Origin: Halichoerus grypus
Taxonomy: Eukaryota > Chordata > Mammalia > Carnivora > Phocidae
Length of the DNA stretch: 64,000 nucleotides
Assembly (NCBI RefSeq): GCF_964656455.1
Contig: NC_135722.1
Coordinates: 90,453,313-90,517,312 of the forward strand
Reading direction: 5' to 3'
Of the stretch, positions 45,456 through 57,069 are shown piece by piece. The notes under the pieces are model-generated. The model searched no databases. It was not told the origin of the DNA and worked only from the letters and a program-made list of their open reading frames with translations. Positions within the stretch are counted from its first letter, which is position 1. Every line of letters begins with the position of its first letter. The position numbers and the translations under genes are program-made.

Positions 45456-45571
45456 GGGGCTCCTGGGTGGCTCAGCCGGTGAAGCGTCTGACTCTTGATC
45501 TCAGCTCAGGTCTTGATCTCAGGGTCATGAGTTCAAGCCCCGCATTGGGCTCCACTTAAAAATAAATAAAT
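45456..45571 (+). mobile_element. short older Can-SINE
   Basis: Head 'ggggctcctgggtggctcag', body ending 'gagttcaagccccgcattgggctcc', AATAAATAAATAAA tail and no TC-rich region. A 16-bp target-site duplication with one mismatch is at 45440-45455 and 45572-45587. Confidence 0.95.
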
Positions 45572-45589
45572 AAAGTGAATCCACTTAAA

Positions 45590-46955
45590 AGGGGGACCAA
45601 GCATTCCATAGTAAATAGTAGGGAGAAAAAGCATAGATTAGAATTTTATATTGAAATTAAACAAAAAATACAAAAAATAAGTTCATTTTACCCCATGCCT
45701 AACAGAATTGAAGTTATAATGGCAATGCAGTATTTCTTTAAAGAACAAAGGATGATTTACATTTTGGGAAGGTTTTCGGCATGCCATGATATGCGAGCCT
45801 GCAGCGGGATACATCGTCTTTCTTTCCCTTTTGACTTTCACAACATGACCATAAAGTAGGTTATGTTTACAAACATGTTCCAAAGGTCCATCCATGTCCT
45901 CAAGGGAGTTAAATCCTTGTTATTCAAAAATTCTCTTTCAGTGCACCTAGCCAGTCAAGAATTTTGCCGATTTTCTCTGCAATCATTAGCGATCTGTCAT
46001 TTTAAAAGGGCTTTGTGCATGTTTTAATAGTTACTCTGTTGACTTCATGAAATCCTGCACTGCGCGCACGTTTTGCCATTGTCTTTGCATTGTTTTGTAG
46101 GGTATTCGCCGCATCTGACACTCAGACCACCAGGCAGAGCCTGAGAGGGGAAGATGCTATGCAAGGTTGTTAGGGGGCAGGGTGAGGTATAGAGATGAAT
46201 GCTGGGGTTAAGCAGGAGGCCAATTCTATAAGTGGTCCATTCACTAGCGAATATTTTCACACCTCGATGACATTTTTCTTCCCTACGTAGCCTTAGAAAC
46301 TACTGGGACTCAGACACAAATCATGGAGACTCCAGTACACATGCTTTTGCAATGAAAGATGCTTTGGGAATGGTGGAAAAGCACGCTACAGTGTCGAACG
46401 TTGGGAAATTAACTGATCCCTTGTTTATGGACTATGACAAAATGAGATCAGGTTCTTAGAAAAACTCTGTCTTTACTTGCGGGTACCCCTCCACCCTTCC
46501 TCTGCACAGAGCTGGAATGACCCTCCATACAGGTAGAAGTCTTGATTAGACACCTTCAAAACAAGATCAAAATGATTCTCTGCTCTGCTGGTTTCCATGC
46601 ATATGGGTCTATTCTCATTCATCAACAAAGAATGTCAGCATTCCAGGGTCTCTTTATGGAATATGATATTGAACAATCTGCCATTTTGTTGTCACCCAAG
46701 GCGACGTTCATGACAGTTTCTCTGAAGAACATAGAATTTACCCATTTCTCCAAATTTCAAAATTTCCATCTTTTTGAAGCAAGGGTCCTAGTTCTGGTCT
46801 CAGCTATATCTACCATTGCAGTTTGAGACATGTCTAAGCAAATTTAGCAAACTCGTGGGCTAAGTCCTTGAGAAGTCTATTTGCATGAAGGACTAAGGAG
46901 CCTTCCAGGAAACAATCCCAAGGGAAAAGAGAGGGTGACAGGTTTGATCCAGTAA
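45590..46955. other. single-copy DNA, nothing recognised
   Basis: AT-rich unique sequence without recognisable gene or repeat. Confidence 0.4.
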
Positions 46956-46971
46956 CAAATCTTGGTGTTGA

Positions 46972-47161
46972 GAGGCACCTGGGTGGCTCACTTGGTTGGG
47001 CATCTGCCTTCAGCTCAGGTTGTGATCTTGGTGTCCTGGGATTGAGCTCCACATTGGGCTCTGCGTTCAGTGGGGAGCCTGCTTCTCCCTCTGCCCCTCC
47101 CCTTGCTCCTGCTCTCTCTCTCTTAACTAAATAAATAAAATCTTTAAAAAAACAAAAAACT
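46972..47161 (+). mobile_element. Can-SINE
   Basis: Head 'ggcacctgggtggctcac', AATAAATAAAATCTTT tail. A perfect 14-bp target-site duplication (aatcttggtgttga) is at 46958-46971 and 47162-47175. Confidence 0.95.
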
Positions 47162-47179
47162 AATCTTGGTGTTGAAGGG

Positions 47180-48200
47180 GAAGAGAGAATATTTCTGAAT
47201 ATAACTTGTTGGAAGGGAGGGATAATTTGTGTATAATATTTTTGGGGTTTGTTCCTTGCCTTTTCTGGGCCTAAAGAAGGAAAAGGGACAGCTTCATATG
47301 ACAATCAAGAGTTGTTTTAATTGAAATCTTAGTTGATATCAGGACAGAAGACTGTATTGCTTTAATGGACCTCTGATAGAAGATAATGTTAAGGGGAGAG
47401 AAAGGCATTTTCTGTTTTCCAGTTGGGAACAGTGTGCTGTTCTGAGGGCTTCTGAGAGCTCCATCTCACTCGGAAGGGCAAGGTGTCAATGTACGCATTA
47501 GGTCGTGGTACTGACCAGGCCCGGTGCAACCCGTGATGCTGCCAGGGCCCCGCAGAAAAAGCAGCTGACCTGGGACTTACTACAAGCAGTTCCCAGCAGA
47601 GGGAGCCATGCCCGGGAGATGCCCAGCGGACGGGTTTGCTTTAGGAGCACCTGAGAGACACTCCCTGAACTCTCCTAGGAATAATTATGGGAAGACTTTG
47701 TAGAGAACAGGAAGTCCTGCCTCAGCAGATCTGAGCGAGAGCCAGGAAAACGTGGACTGGTGTTAGGGTGTCACCATGTGTCCCCCAGTCTGATGTGACC
47801 AAAGTAGGATTGTGTAGTAGATGCTGTCAGCACTCCACCTGTGAGCACACTGGCCTGTGGTCCCAGGCCAGCACCTGCGTCTCTTTCCTGAGGGCTTGCC
47901 TGCTGGGATCTGCTCTGCAGAGGAGCCTGGCCAGCTGATGGTGCCATAGAATTAAGGCTCCCTAAGAGCTGCCTTCAGCCAATGACTGATGGGAGTATCA
48001 ATGCCCCAGCTCCCACCCCTCCAGTAGGCTAACTCAGGTTTTTTAATACTCCTAGAACCCCCCAGTGGGGTAAGCTCTAATTTCTCTTAATAGAAACTAG
48101 CCTGATAACACACCTTTGGGGGGCTTCTTTTCCTTCTCTGTCTCACTCGTCCCCTCCCCTACCAGTGTTTCCTGGGATCATATCTCAAACAAATGACTTG
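47180..48200. other. single-copy DNA
   Basis: No gene or repeat recognised. A CTCF-like word (cccagcagagggagcc) lies near 47591-47606. Confidence 0.35.
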
Positions 48201-48215
48201 CATTTGAATCCTTTT

Positions 48216-48398
48216 TTTTTTTTTTTAAGATTTTATTTATTTATTTGCGAGAGAGTGAGAGAGCACGAGCAGGGGGGTAGGGTAGAGGGAGAAGCAGGCC
48301 CTCCACCAAGCAGGGAGCCTAAGGTGGGGCTCAGGACCCTGGGATCATGACCCGAGCCAAAGGCAGGAGCTCAACCGACTGAGCCACCCAGGAGCTCC
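48216..48398 (-). mobile_element. Can-SINE
   Basis: Poly-T left, head 'gccacccaggagctcc' right. Target-site duplication tgaatcctttt at 48205-48215 and 48399-48409. Confidence 0.95.
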
Positions 48399-48692
48399 TG
48401 AATCCTTTTCTTAAGGTCTGTTTCTGGGGGGACCCAAACTAAAAGGGATGGGCTATGCTAGCAGCAAACTAAAGCAGTACCAGAGCACTCTTTTGGGCTG
48501 TTTTATCTTGTATCTTCACCAACCTGTTTTTACATTTGTATTTTAATGTTAGTGCCTTTGGTTTTTATTGAGCATCCCCGGAATCAGCCACAGGAGTCTG
48601 TTTCCATAGGAAGCCAGCTAAAGACCCAATTCTATGACTTAGCCCTTCCTATATGAAGTTCATTGTGAGAAATTTCTTCTAAAAATTTTTCT

Positions 48693-49114
48693 AGGGGCGC
48701 TTGGGTGGCTCCATCAGTTAAATGTCTGCCTTTGGCTCGGGTCATGATCCCAGGGTCTTGGGATGGAGCCCTGCATCAGGCTCCGTGCTCAGCAGGGAAG
48801 TCTGCTTCTCCCTCTCACACTCCCTCTGTGCTCCCTCTCTCTCCCTCTCAAATAAGTAAATGCATTCTTTAAAAAAATAAAAATAAGAGGCACCTGGGTG
48901 GCTCAGTTGGTTAAGCATCTGCCTTCGGCTCAGCTCATGATTCCAGGGTCCTGAGATTGAGCCCCTGCGTCAGGATCCCTGCTCAGCGGGGAGTCTCCTT
49001 CTCCCTCTGTCCCTCCCTCTGCTCATTCTCTCTCTCTCTCTCAGATAAATAAATAAAATCTCTTTTTAAAAAAAGATGTCTGGAAGATATTTTAAAAAAA
49101 TAAAAATAAAAAAA
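48693..49114 (+). mobile_element. Can-SINE interrupted by a second SINE in its tail
   Basis: Head 'aggggcgcttgggtggctcc'. The outer target-site duplication taaaaatttttct is at 48680-48692 and 49115-49127. Its A/T-rich tail was hit by the element at 48887-49091, so the outer copy is the older. Confidence 0.9.
48887..49091 (+). mobile_element. Can-SINE with extra 3' sequence
   Basis: Head 'gaggcacctgggtggctcag'. An 18-bp perfect target-site duplication is at 48869-48886 and 49092-49109. After its A-run (49068-49074) come about 17 non-SINE bases (gatgtctggaagatatt) before the duplication, which looks like 3' flanking sequence carried along from the source locus. Confidence 0.9.
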
Positions 49115-49194
49115 TAAAAATTTTTCTTTAAAAGAATTTTGCTTAGCCTGAGAAGCTGGTGTATTTCCTTCATTCTGGTAAAGAGAATTAGATA

Positions 49195-49258
49195 CCAGAT
49201 TCTCTCTCCTCTCTCTGTCTCTGTCTCTCCCTCTCTCCCTCTCTCCCTTTCCCTGCCT
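49195..49258. repeat. CT-rich low-complexity tract
   Basis: Imperfect (CT)n/(CTCTCC)n run. Confidence 0.85.
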
Positions 49259-49436
49259 TACAGGAAGCTCAGAAGCCAATTTGGAGTCCAATAACAGTAA
49301 ATACATAGAACTTTATCACCTGCATATGTGTGCCTCTCTTCCCTAGTGTTGATTTCACTTCATGTGTGTTTTCTGTAGTCCTGGTAATTTATTCCCATTT
49401 ATATTTACCTCTATTTTATTATACACATCTCTCTCT

Positions 49437-49655
49437 CTTTTTTTAAAGATTTATTTATTAATTTGAGAGAGAGCGTGTGCACGCAAGCAGGGGGAGGGGC
49501 AGAGAGAGAGGGAGAGGTTGAGAGAGAATCTCACGCCGACTCCCCATTGAGCATGGAGCCCCGTCATGGGGCTTGATCTCACGACCCTGAGATCATGACC
49601 AGAGCTGAAATCAAGAGTCAGACGCTTCACCAGCTAAGCCACCCCAAGGCGCCCC
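49437..49655 (-). mobile_element. Can-SINE
   Basis: T-rich tail left, 'gccaccccaaggcgcccc' head right (with small insertions). Imperfect flanking repeat of the 'tatac.cac.tct' type. Confidence 0.9.
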
Positions 49656-49659
49656 TATA

Positions 49660-51780
49660 CTCACCTCTTTATAAGCAACCTCAAATCTTCTGTGGAGCTA
49701 ATGGTCTTATAAATCAGGTGTCATGTGAGCATTCATTTAATGAATTACATTTGGATGCCAACTTCGCAGAAATGCTGTTACGAAAACAGGCATGCATGAA
49801 TCTCCCGTCTCCGACGTCTTCTTAGGGCTTTTCAAATTCTCTAGGCTCTGTGATTGCTTCTTCAAATGAAATCTTATGTGAAAGATATATCAAGCAAATT
49901 AAAAAAAAAGAAGAAGCTGCTCTGGTTGAGAGGTGTGGGTGAGAGGAGGAGGGACACCCCCTCACTTAGCTTGGGCCATCCCCTGCCCCATCTCCCATCG
50001 GCCCTTGGGCACCACCTGCTAAGCCCGAGGTCTCTGCAGAGCACAGGTTGACAAATAGCTTCAGTGATCACGCAGTAGGGTGTAGGGCCCCAGAACCCAG
50101 GGCCAGGGCTGGGCCACAGCAGCTGCACAAGGAAGATCCTGTCACCACTGGGGGGAGAGGGACCCCTCCCTCCCGTAGCTGCATCTGCCCATGGGCTGAG
50201 CTGAGGGGCTAAGGGCCACCCCCTCCAAGTTTACCTTAAACCAGGCGCTGACCCACAGGTCAAGAACTAGCCTCAGGGCGGGCCTCTGCCCCGGCCACCT
50301 GTTCGTCACTTGCTCTCTGTCAGGGCCCTCTTCTGGCCCACTTGACACCTCTTCAGGATCGCCTTCAAGGTGTGGGAAGCCGGCAGGAGTGGGGCTGGGC
50401 CATGATGAGGGGCCCAGGGGCTCAGGGGTAGGCGCTGGGTGTGGGAGGAGACGGCTCTCGTCTGGATGATAGTGGCTTCAAGCTGAGACTCAAATGCTCC
50501 CCCACCCCTCGTTTGTCTAGTAAGGAAACCTTTTTGACCTAGCCAGTTAAAAGTCCTGGCTCTTCGTCTCATTACTGCCAAGCCTCGAACTAAAGAGGTG
50601 AAAGCTGGCAGCCTCGGGCTGCCTTCAACTTGGCAACTGCCCCTCGGGGTCTGTGTCTCAAAGTCCCAGCCTCTCAATAGGTCTGTGTTTTCAATCCTGG
50701 TGAAACAAAGCGGCGGTCTCCCCCCTGGGCCTGAGCTCTCCATTCCCATCTTTCTGTGGGGGATTAAGAGCTGCTCTCTTGTTTGGGTGTCACTCTCCCT
50801 TTGAACCGCTGTGGCTTCATCGAGTTTCAGGCTCAGCTTCCTGCCAGGAAGTGGATTTACCTCTGATTTGTTGTTACTCTCTCCACAGGAGGATGCCGAG
50901 GGAGAGGGCAAGAGAGAGGACCAGCGAGTCCCCTTCTCCCCAGGCACCCCGCCCGTCCCCAATCTCTCTCCAGCCCCAGTCCCCAAAAGAGCTCCAAGCC
51001 ACCTCTTCCCCCCCTCACAGGGAAAATCGGGGACTCGCAGGGAGGGGAGCCCCGGGGCTGCTCACTCTGGGTGTGACGGAGGGGCACAGCGGCTGGGTGT
51101 GTGCACTGATGACAGGCTGCCTTTGGCCTCCCTCTGGGGCTGTAGCTCTGGACCTGTTCTTACTCTGGTCTCGAGAGTCCCAGAAAATTGGGTGAAAGAG
51201 ACGTTTCTACCATGGAGCAAAGCTTACACAAGAAGACAGATCTCTTGAGTGCAGATCTAGGACTATTTCTACCTCACCACTTTTGAAATGTGTCCTTTTA
51301 CCTTTATTTGCAATCAACAGAATATTATAGATACAGGCCTTGGAGCATGGGAGGGGGCGGAGAATGTGTGTGATGTAGGAAGGAGGATAAAGGTCATTTG
51401 ATTTTTGGTACCCTGACATCCAGGCAAAAAAGAGATTTTTTTTTTTTTTTTCTGGAGGGTATTCTATTGTCCTTATCCTGGAAAAAGATTTCCCAGAAAA
51501 GATCAAGAGAAATATCAAAGTATAGTTCGGCTGACATTGCTTGTAGTATGTAGAAAGTGGTTGTCCCGTGTCTACAAAATAACTTCTGTTTGATTAATAA
51601 TCAGGAAAGGGTGAGCTGTGGCAATAAGAACCCACATTGGTCCATATTTCTGGAAATCCTACTCAAGGGCACAGAATAGTCCCCTGGAGAGCTTTCTGGA
51701 TCTCAGGGAAGAGAAGCTAAAGAAAGGTAGCGATCTTGCCCGGGGAAAGAGACCATCTCTGGATCAGGACAGGTGTGTTT
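49660..51780. other. single-copy DNA, no confident exon
   Basis: GC-rich in the middle. A good-looking splice acceptor (pyrimidine tract then CCACAG|GAGGATG) is at about 50870-50889, followed by an open frame rich in Pro, Ser and Arg. It has no recognisable domain and no donor, so I do not call an exon. Confidence 0.35.
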
Positions 51781-51784
51781 TGTT

Positions 51785-51999
51785 TTTTGTTTTTTTAAGA
51801 TACTATTTATGTATTTGAGAGAAAGAGAGAGAGAGCGAGAGCTAGTGCACAAGCAGGGGGAGGGCCGAGAGAGAGGGAGAAGCAGATTCCCCGCTGAGCA
51901 GGGAGCCTGACTCAGGGCTCCATCCCAGGACCCCGAGATCACGACCTGAGCTGAAGGCAGAAGCTTAATGGACTTGAGCCACCCAGGCACCCCCAGGGG
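51785..51999 (-). mobile_element. Can-SINE
   Basis: T-rich tail left, 'gccacccaggcaccccc' head right. Direct repeat aggtgtgtttt / aggtgtctttt near 51771-51781 and 52000-52010. Confidence 0.9.
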
Positions 52000-52529
52000 A
52001 GGTGTCTTTTCTTGCTTGTGTGTCTTTGTTTTTTGTTTTTGTTTTTGTTTTTCATGTGCTATCCCTGCACACTACCAGTTAAAAGAGAAAATTGCGCTCC
52101 AAAACTGGGCGTGAAGAATCTGAGATGCACCGAGATTAAAACAGATGTGGGGTGTGAATGTGAGTCTGTGTGTGAGAGAGAGACGGAGACAGACAGACAG
52201 AGATGGGTCGAGGTGGTAGAAAGAACCTCGAACCGTTCACAGGAGGAGGATGGGCAAAGCAGCTGAATATGAAGGGCAAACGAGCTGAAAAGAGAAGCAT
52301 AGCTCAAGCGGATAAACGGAGGTAAAGAGAGCCTGCAGACGCCACCAGCCAGGGCCTGGCCCTCCCCTGTGCGCCGGGTCACGGGCCCAAAGGGTGCTGG
52401 CCGGGCCCCTGTCTGCTGTTCTCCTCACAAAGCCTGGGTTGTGCTCTTGGCAGGACTGGGCCTCCCTGTCTCTGAGGTCCTAGCTGGGGCCGCCTGCCCT
52501 GAGAGCCTCCTGGTGCCGCCAGAAGCCCC

Positions 52530-52740
52530 AGATTTGTCCAAGTGCCAATACCTAATGAGGAGCTCATTTGAATCCATGAAAAGTACTAGGGAGCAAGGAG
52601 ACATGCTAATTAAAGTGATTGCTGTTCTTTAATTAAGCAATAATTCCCCCAAAGAGGGCATTATCATGCAAATAGAGCCCTTTTGGGTGAGGTAAGGGCT
52701 TTGGACAACAGCTGAGGTCTGTTAATAAGGCCCCTGAGTA
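52530..52740. promoter_or_regulatory. candidate conserved enhancer with homeodomain/POU motifs
   Basis: In a repeat-free stretch there are an octamer-like ATGCTAAT (52603-52610) overlapping TAATTA (52607-52612), TTTAATTAA (52628-52636), CAATAATT (about 52638-52645) and a perfect octamer ATGCAAAT (52666-52673), plus GTTAATAAG nearby. Such dense phased AT-rich motifs with intervening conserved-looking GC words are typical of developmental enhancers. Function and conservation are inference. Confidence 0.4.
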
Positions 52741-52847
52741 TTGGAGGGCAGGGATCCAGAATGCCCCATTGAGCTGGGTGATAGAGCAAGGGAAATAATC
52801 ACGGCCCCACAGCCCCGCAGCCCCTCGCTGCCTTTTGTCTCTCCAGG

Positions 52848-52873
52848 CTTTGGCTGCAGGCTTTGGCTGCAGG
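52848..52873. repeat. 13-bp tandem duplication
   Basis: ctttggctgcagg occurs twice head-to-tail at 52848-52860 and 52861-52873. Confidence 0.9.
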
Positions 52874-53268
52874 GACCCTCCTCTCCTGCCCGTGCCTTCT
52901 CCCCAAGAGAGGCTTTCAGAGCTGTGTGGGGTGGAGAGGTTTGTAGGACAGTGTCTAGTTTGGCCCTTTGTACAATCAACGTCCCGATTATCAGAGCATC
53001 AGCGCAGAAGGGGTGGAATGAGGCGGGAGTGGGGCTCCTCAGTGCTCGTAAACATGGAAGAAGCTGCAAAAGGTCGAGCCTCATTCAGCTGCTGGGATAC
53101 GCTGGAAAGCACACTGAAATCACTCCAGCATCTTGGGGGGGACCACGGCTGAGCTATTTCCCTCTCCAAGACCCAGTTTCCCGGGTGGCTGGTCGCTGCC
53201 TTACCCAGTTACCCTGTGGGGACGTGGATGTGAGTGAAAGCACTAGGCACAGGGCCTGCCATCTGACC

Positions 53269-53540
53269 CAGTGGTTCTCGACCTGGGCTGATCTGCCCCA
53301 GAGTAAGGCTGAGGGATAAAAACAAGCTTTATATTTTTATTTGCTAAATCTGATAACCTTATCCCTGGGGACTTTGGCAATATCTAGAGATATTTTGCAT
53401 TGTCACGACTGCAGGAGTAAGTGTGGGGAGAGGCCAGGGTTAGTGCTAACTGTCCTACAAGGCACAGGCCAGTCCCCACCCCCACCCCCAAAGAATTATC
53501 TAGTCCAAAATATCCCATGTGCTCAGGTTGAGAAACTCGG
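53269..53540 (+). mobile_element. MER5-type (hAT-Charlie) MITE
   Basis: Starts CAGTGGTTCTCGACCTGGG and ends GGTTGAGAAACTCGG, the inverted termini of MER5A-like elements. The interior keeps 'tatccctggggactttggcaatatctagagatattttgcattgtcacgact', 'agaggccagggttagtgctaactgtcctacaa' and 'aagaattatctagtccaaaat'. An extra stretch near 53305-53355 looks inserted. Confidence 0.85.
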
Positions 53541-54034
53541 ATGTAAACAGCACTCAATAAGTCTGAGTTCAATGAAAAACTAAATAAGGAGATGGCACAT
53601 TTTCTAGAGCAAGAGCATAGCACTGCGGTTATAAATCACCCCCGGCATGAACTCTTGGAGATATTTCTCTTTTCTCTGAAGGCAGCGTATGGACAAAGAT
53701 TGTGTTTGTAAAAACTGAACAGACAGACCGAGTGGTACGGGCTGGTGCTGGGAGCCTCGTGCAAGGACCAGGACCAAAGAAACTGGTTCTGAAAGCCAGG
53801 AGCTTCAGAGACCACACAAAGCCAGCTCCGAGGTAAGAGCCAGGAGCTCCTACAGGAGACCAGAGCCCGGGGAGAGGCACCCAGGGCCCCGCCTGAGGGC
53901 AGAATGAAGCAGCCGAGAGCAGGTGTCAGACTGACTTAGACTGTGAAGCAAGAACTCGACGTCTACCTTACCACTGAGGGCAACAGCAATAGCCCAGCTC
54001 AGGCTTCCGTTGAGCTTACTATTCTAACTGTCAC

Positions 54035-54165
54035 CATAGCCCAGGGGGCAGGTACAATTATGATCCTCATTTTGCAGACACAGAAAGGAAAGAACGTGCG
54101 CAGGGCCCCAAGCCTGGTAAGATCCAGGATTTCCACCGAGGCAGGGTCTGAGGCTAGTACAGCCG
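54035..54165 (-). repeat. MIR, decayed
   Basis: 'caggtacaattatgatcctcattttgcagacacagaaagg' and 'aagatccaggatttccacc'. Confidence 0.5.
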
Positions 54166-54739
54166 GGGAGCGAAGTCAGTCTCCAGACTGTCACCGTGGT
54201 TGCAGATCTCGAGGTATCCTCGGCTTGCTGCGCGGAAATGAGGGTCCTCAGCAAAGTGCCCTGTGGGCCCTGAGCTGTGCCTGCGCTGGGGGCTCTGGGT
54301 CCCCTGACAGACAGCCGGAGGGCAAAGGCGAGAAGGGGGAGACAGTCACCAAACCTGGGTTTTGCCCTCCTCACGGCAGATTTCTTTTGCCGCACATTTG
54401 CTCATCCTCTCAGCCGCCTAGACAGTTTTCCTAACTTCTGGGGCCCGAGGTGGGGGGGCTGTCTGTTGCTTCTAGAACTGCCTTCCTAATGGCCTATGTC
54501 TCAGGTGGAGCTTGTGGCCTGCCTTGGGGGAGACAAAAGGCAGAAAGTCAACAAACCAGGCAGTCCGGCTAAGGGAAGATCAAGCCTCTTGCTCCCAGAA
54601 ATCTTGGAGCCCTTTCAATTTTGTGTTCACTCCCTGCAAAATAAATGTTTTGTGTTACAAGGAGACAGAGATAGTATCTCATCAGCCCTACTAGTTTAGC
54701 ACGACCTCTGCCAACCTCTCACTCGACATTTGGCAGCGG

Positions 54740-55060
54740 GAGAAGGAGCGTGGAGAAAAACAGGCCCAGGTTCTGTTTGCAAAACATTTTCATCAGTCAG
54801 AAAGCTGCCAGGGTTGCAAATATTAAATAAACCCTGACTCATGGAGACATATACCTTGCTTTGCTTTGCCGATCGGCTGGGTAACAGACAGAAATTACGT
54901 TACTTTGGAAGTGACAGCTCTTAACATTCTGCAGACTTCTCAAGACAGCTCTGGCTTTTTCTGAACAAAGAACAATCCACAAAAACGCCCATGGTTTGCA
55001 ATGCATAGGAGTCTGTTTATAGGATCACAGACTCGGGCCCTCTCCTTGGTCAAAGGGGAC
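54740..55060. promoter_or_regulatory. candidate conserved non-coding block
   Basis: Repeat-free. It contains a MEIS/TGIF-like TGACAGCT near 54911, SOX-like ACAAAG and ACAAT words near 54964-54974, and AT-rich words such as GCAAATATTAAATAAA. Suggestive only. Confidence 0.25.
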
Positions 55061-55384
55061 GGGGTGAGATCACCCATTTAATCGCCTTCCACCTCCAGGT
55101 GGGGCTGGCTGGCCCGAAGGTCTTCTGCCAGTGGATTTAGTGAGAGTGTGGCCCAAGCCTCAGGCCCTTACAAGTGAGTTCCCTAAGGGCCGGCCGGTTT
55201 TTTCCATTGCAGAATTTATAAGTGGGTTTGAAATGAGAGCATAGTGTTGCTTTGCCAGGAACAAAGGTTTCCAGTGTATTCCAGTCACTAACCTAAGACA
55301 CCATAATATAAGCCAGGCTCCCCTCTCCCCAACTCTAGCCAGTCCTGAAGTAAAAGTTCATCCAAGAACAATAATAGTAATAGT

Positions 55385-55500
55385 ATAGCCAACACTTACA
55401 CTGAGCTTGCTACGTGCAAGGCATTGTTCTAATCCTCACAAAACCGGGAGGGAGGGACTATTATTACCGTCATTTTGCAGAGAAGAACTTTGCTGTTTTC
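55385..55500 (-). repeat. MIR, reverse orientation
   Basis: 'cttacactgagcttgctacgtgcaaggcattgttctaatcctcac' and 'attattaccgtcattttgcagag'. Confidence 0.7.
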
Positions 55501-55509
55501 CTTACTCTA

Positions 55510-57025
55510 AAGTCAGGCAAGGCTCCCGCCCTATCTCTTCCTTTCCCTTTGGATCCCCGGGTTGTCCCCCTCATTCTCCATGAGAACAAAGTCTTCTATC
55601 AGCTTTGAAACAGTTCAACGCAGCTCTTTCTGCGGTTCTTTTCCAAGAACCGTTTCTCTCTTGCTTTTAAAACCCGTAACCTCAGCGGACACCATAACAA
55701 ACCAGCGTGTGTGTCTACGCCGCTTTGCATGGCTTCCTCACTGTCCTGGAGATGCATTTGAAAGGCTGCAGAAGAGTGATGCATGTGGGTTGTGACGCTC
55801 ACCTGCTGGGATTCGAATCCAGCTCTGTTCCAGTTGAGAGAGACTACATCAGCCATGTTTTATCTCATCAAAAAAGACTAAGTGTCTCAAGAGCTGAGAT
55901 GCTGTTACGTCCTTCTACAGGCAGGCTAGTGATGAACAAAGAGAAAAAGCTTGAGAAGCATTTGTTGACTTGCTTGAGTCCTTGGCGGCTCAAAACAAAA
56001 GGTAGAAAGATATATACTGACCTCTCCCAAGAAAGCAGCGAAATAGGAGGCAGACACAAAGAAGTGTAGAAACATTACGTCTTGCTTGACCATATATTGT
56101 AGGTGCTTAGTAAATGTCATTGAAGAAATTTATTATACTTAAAAATCAGCAAACATTAGCCTTGAGAACTACGGCAATGTCAGTATTTTAAAGGTAGAAA
56201 CAGAGGAAGAGAGAGAAAAGGGACGGTGATCTATTCCACCTCTTTTGTGCCTTTGGCTCATTTTTCCAAGGGCTAGTTCAGTCCAGCACCTTCTGAGCCA
56301 TCTCTAGAACAGCCTTTGGGTAGAAGTATGCACAGACCCAGGCACTAGAGGAAATCAAAGGGCTGAATCTCCAAACAGTGGCTGCAAATGTTGAGAGAGA
56401 AGCCAGTGAATGACCATCACTCCTCCGCAGACAGATCACACGGCTCACGGACGGGAGTCCAGCTGGGCTGACCATCTCGAAGAGGTCCTGAAATATTTCC
56501 CATATTAGAGGACTATCAATCCAGCCTCCCCACTCAGGAAGGGGCCCTCCAGATTACATGCCTCCTGGTCAGGAGTGTAAGAGGCTGAACTCGTGGGGTG
56601 TGTGTGGTAAATTTGGGCTTTTGCTGAGAGGAGCAAGCCGTCTCTGAGCCATCCTCCGTGTGTGGAGGCAAGGGACAGGGCCTATGGAGCTTAAGAGGGC
56701 ACGTAGAGTCTCCAAGGTCATGGCTCCAGATGGTAGGTAAAAAAGAAAATGATCTCACTCTGGAAAGAAGTTTGAGGTCTCACATTTTGTATTGGTTTGG
56801 TCTATTTTGAGTTTAAGTCTCCAAGCCCCCACCTCAGTTCCTTCCAGCCACAGAAAGGCCTCTGCCCTCCCCCTCGGGCATTTGTGAAGAATGTTAAGCA
56901 CGTATCTCCTTAGGCACAGTCCTTTCATCAAGGTGGAAGCCCTTTGTGAAGGGGCCCAAGAAAAGCTGGGCTGGAGGGGGGGCTAATTGGCTCAGTGTTG
57001 AGCTTTTGACAAATCCTGAAATGAA
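55510..57025. other. single-copy DNA, nothing recognised
   Basis: A short MIR-like phrase ('gctgggattcgaatccagctctg') is at about 55806-55828; otherwise no repeat or gene. Confidence 0.4.
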
Positions 57026-57031
57026 TACAAC

Positions 57032-57056
57032 GGGGGCGGGGGGGGGGGGGGGGGGG
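57032..57056. repeat. poly-G tract
   Basis: A run of G with a single C, about 25 bases; a possible quadruplex former and a likely sequencing/assembly weak point. Confidence 0.9.
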
Positions 57057-57069
57057 AAGAGGTGTTCCT

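Noticed and set aside
47585..47610. CTCF-like word cccagcagagggagcc
   Set aside because: One mismatch in the core and a short match only; such words are frequent by chance, so it was not listed as a finding.
50811..51248. Open frame behind a good splice acceptor at about 50889
   Set aside because: Pro/Ser/Arg-rich with no known domain, no convincing donor, and other frames in the same stretch are equally open.
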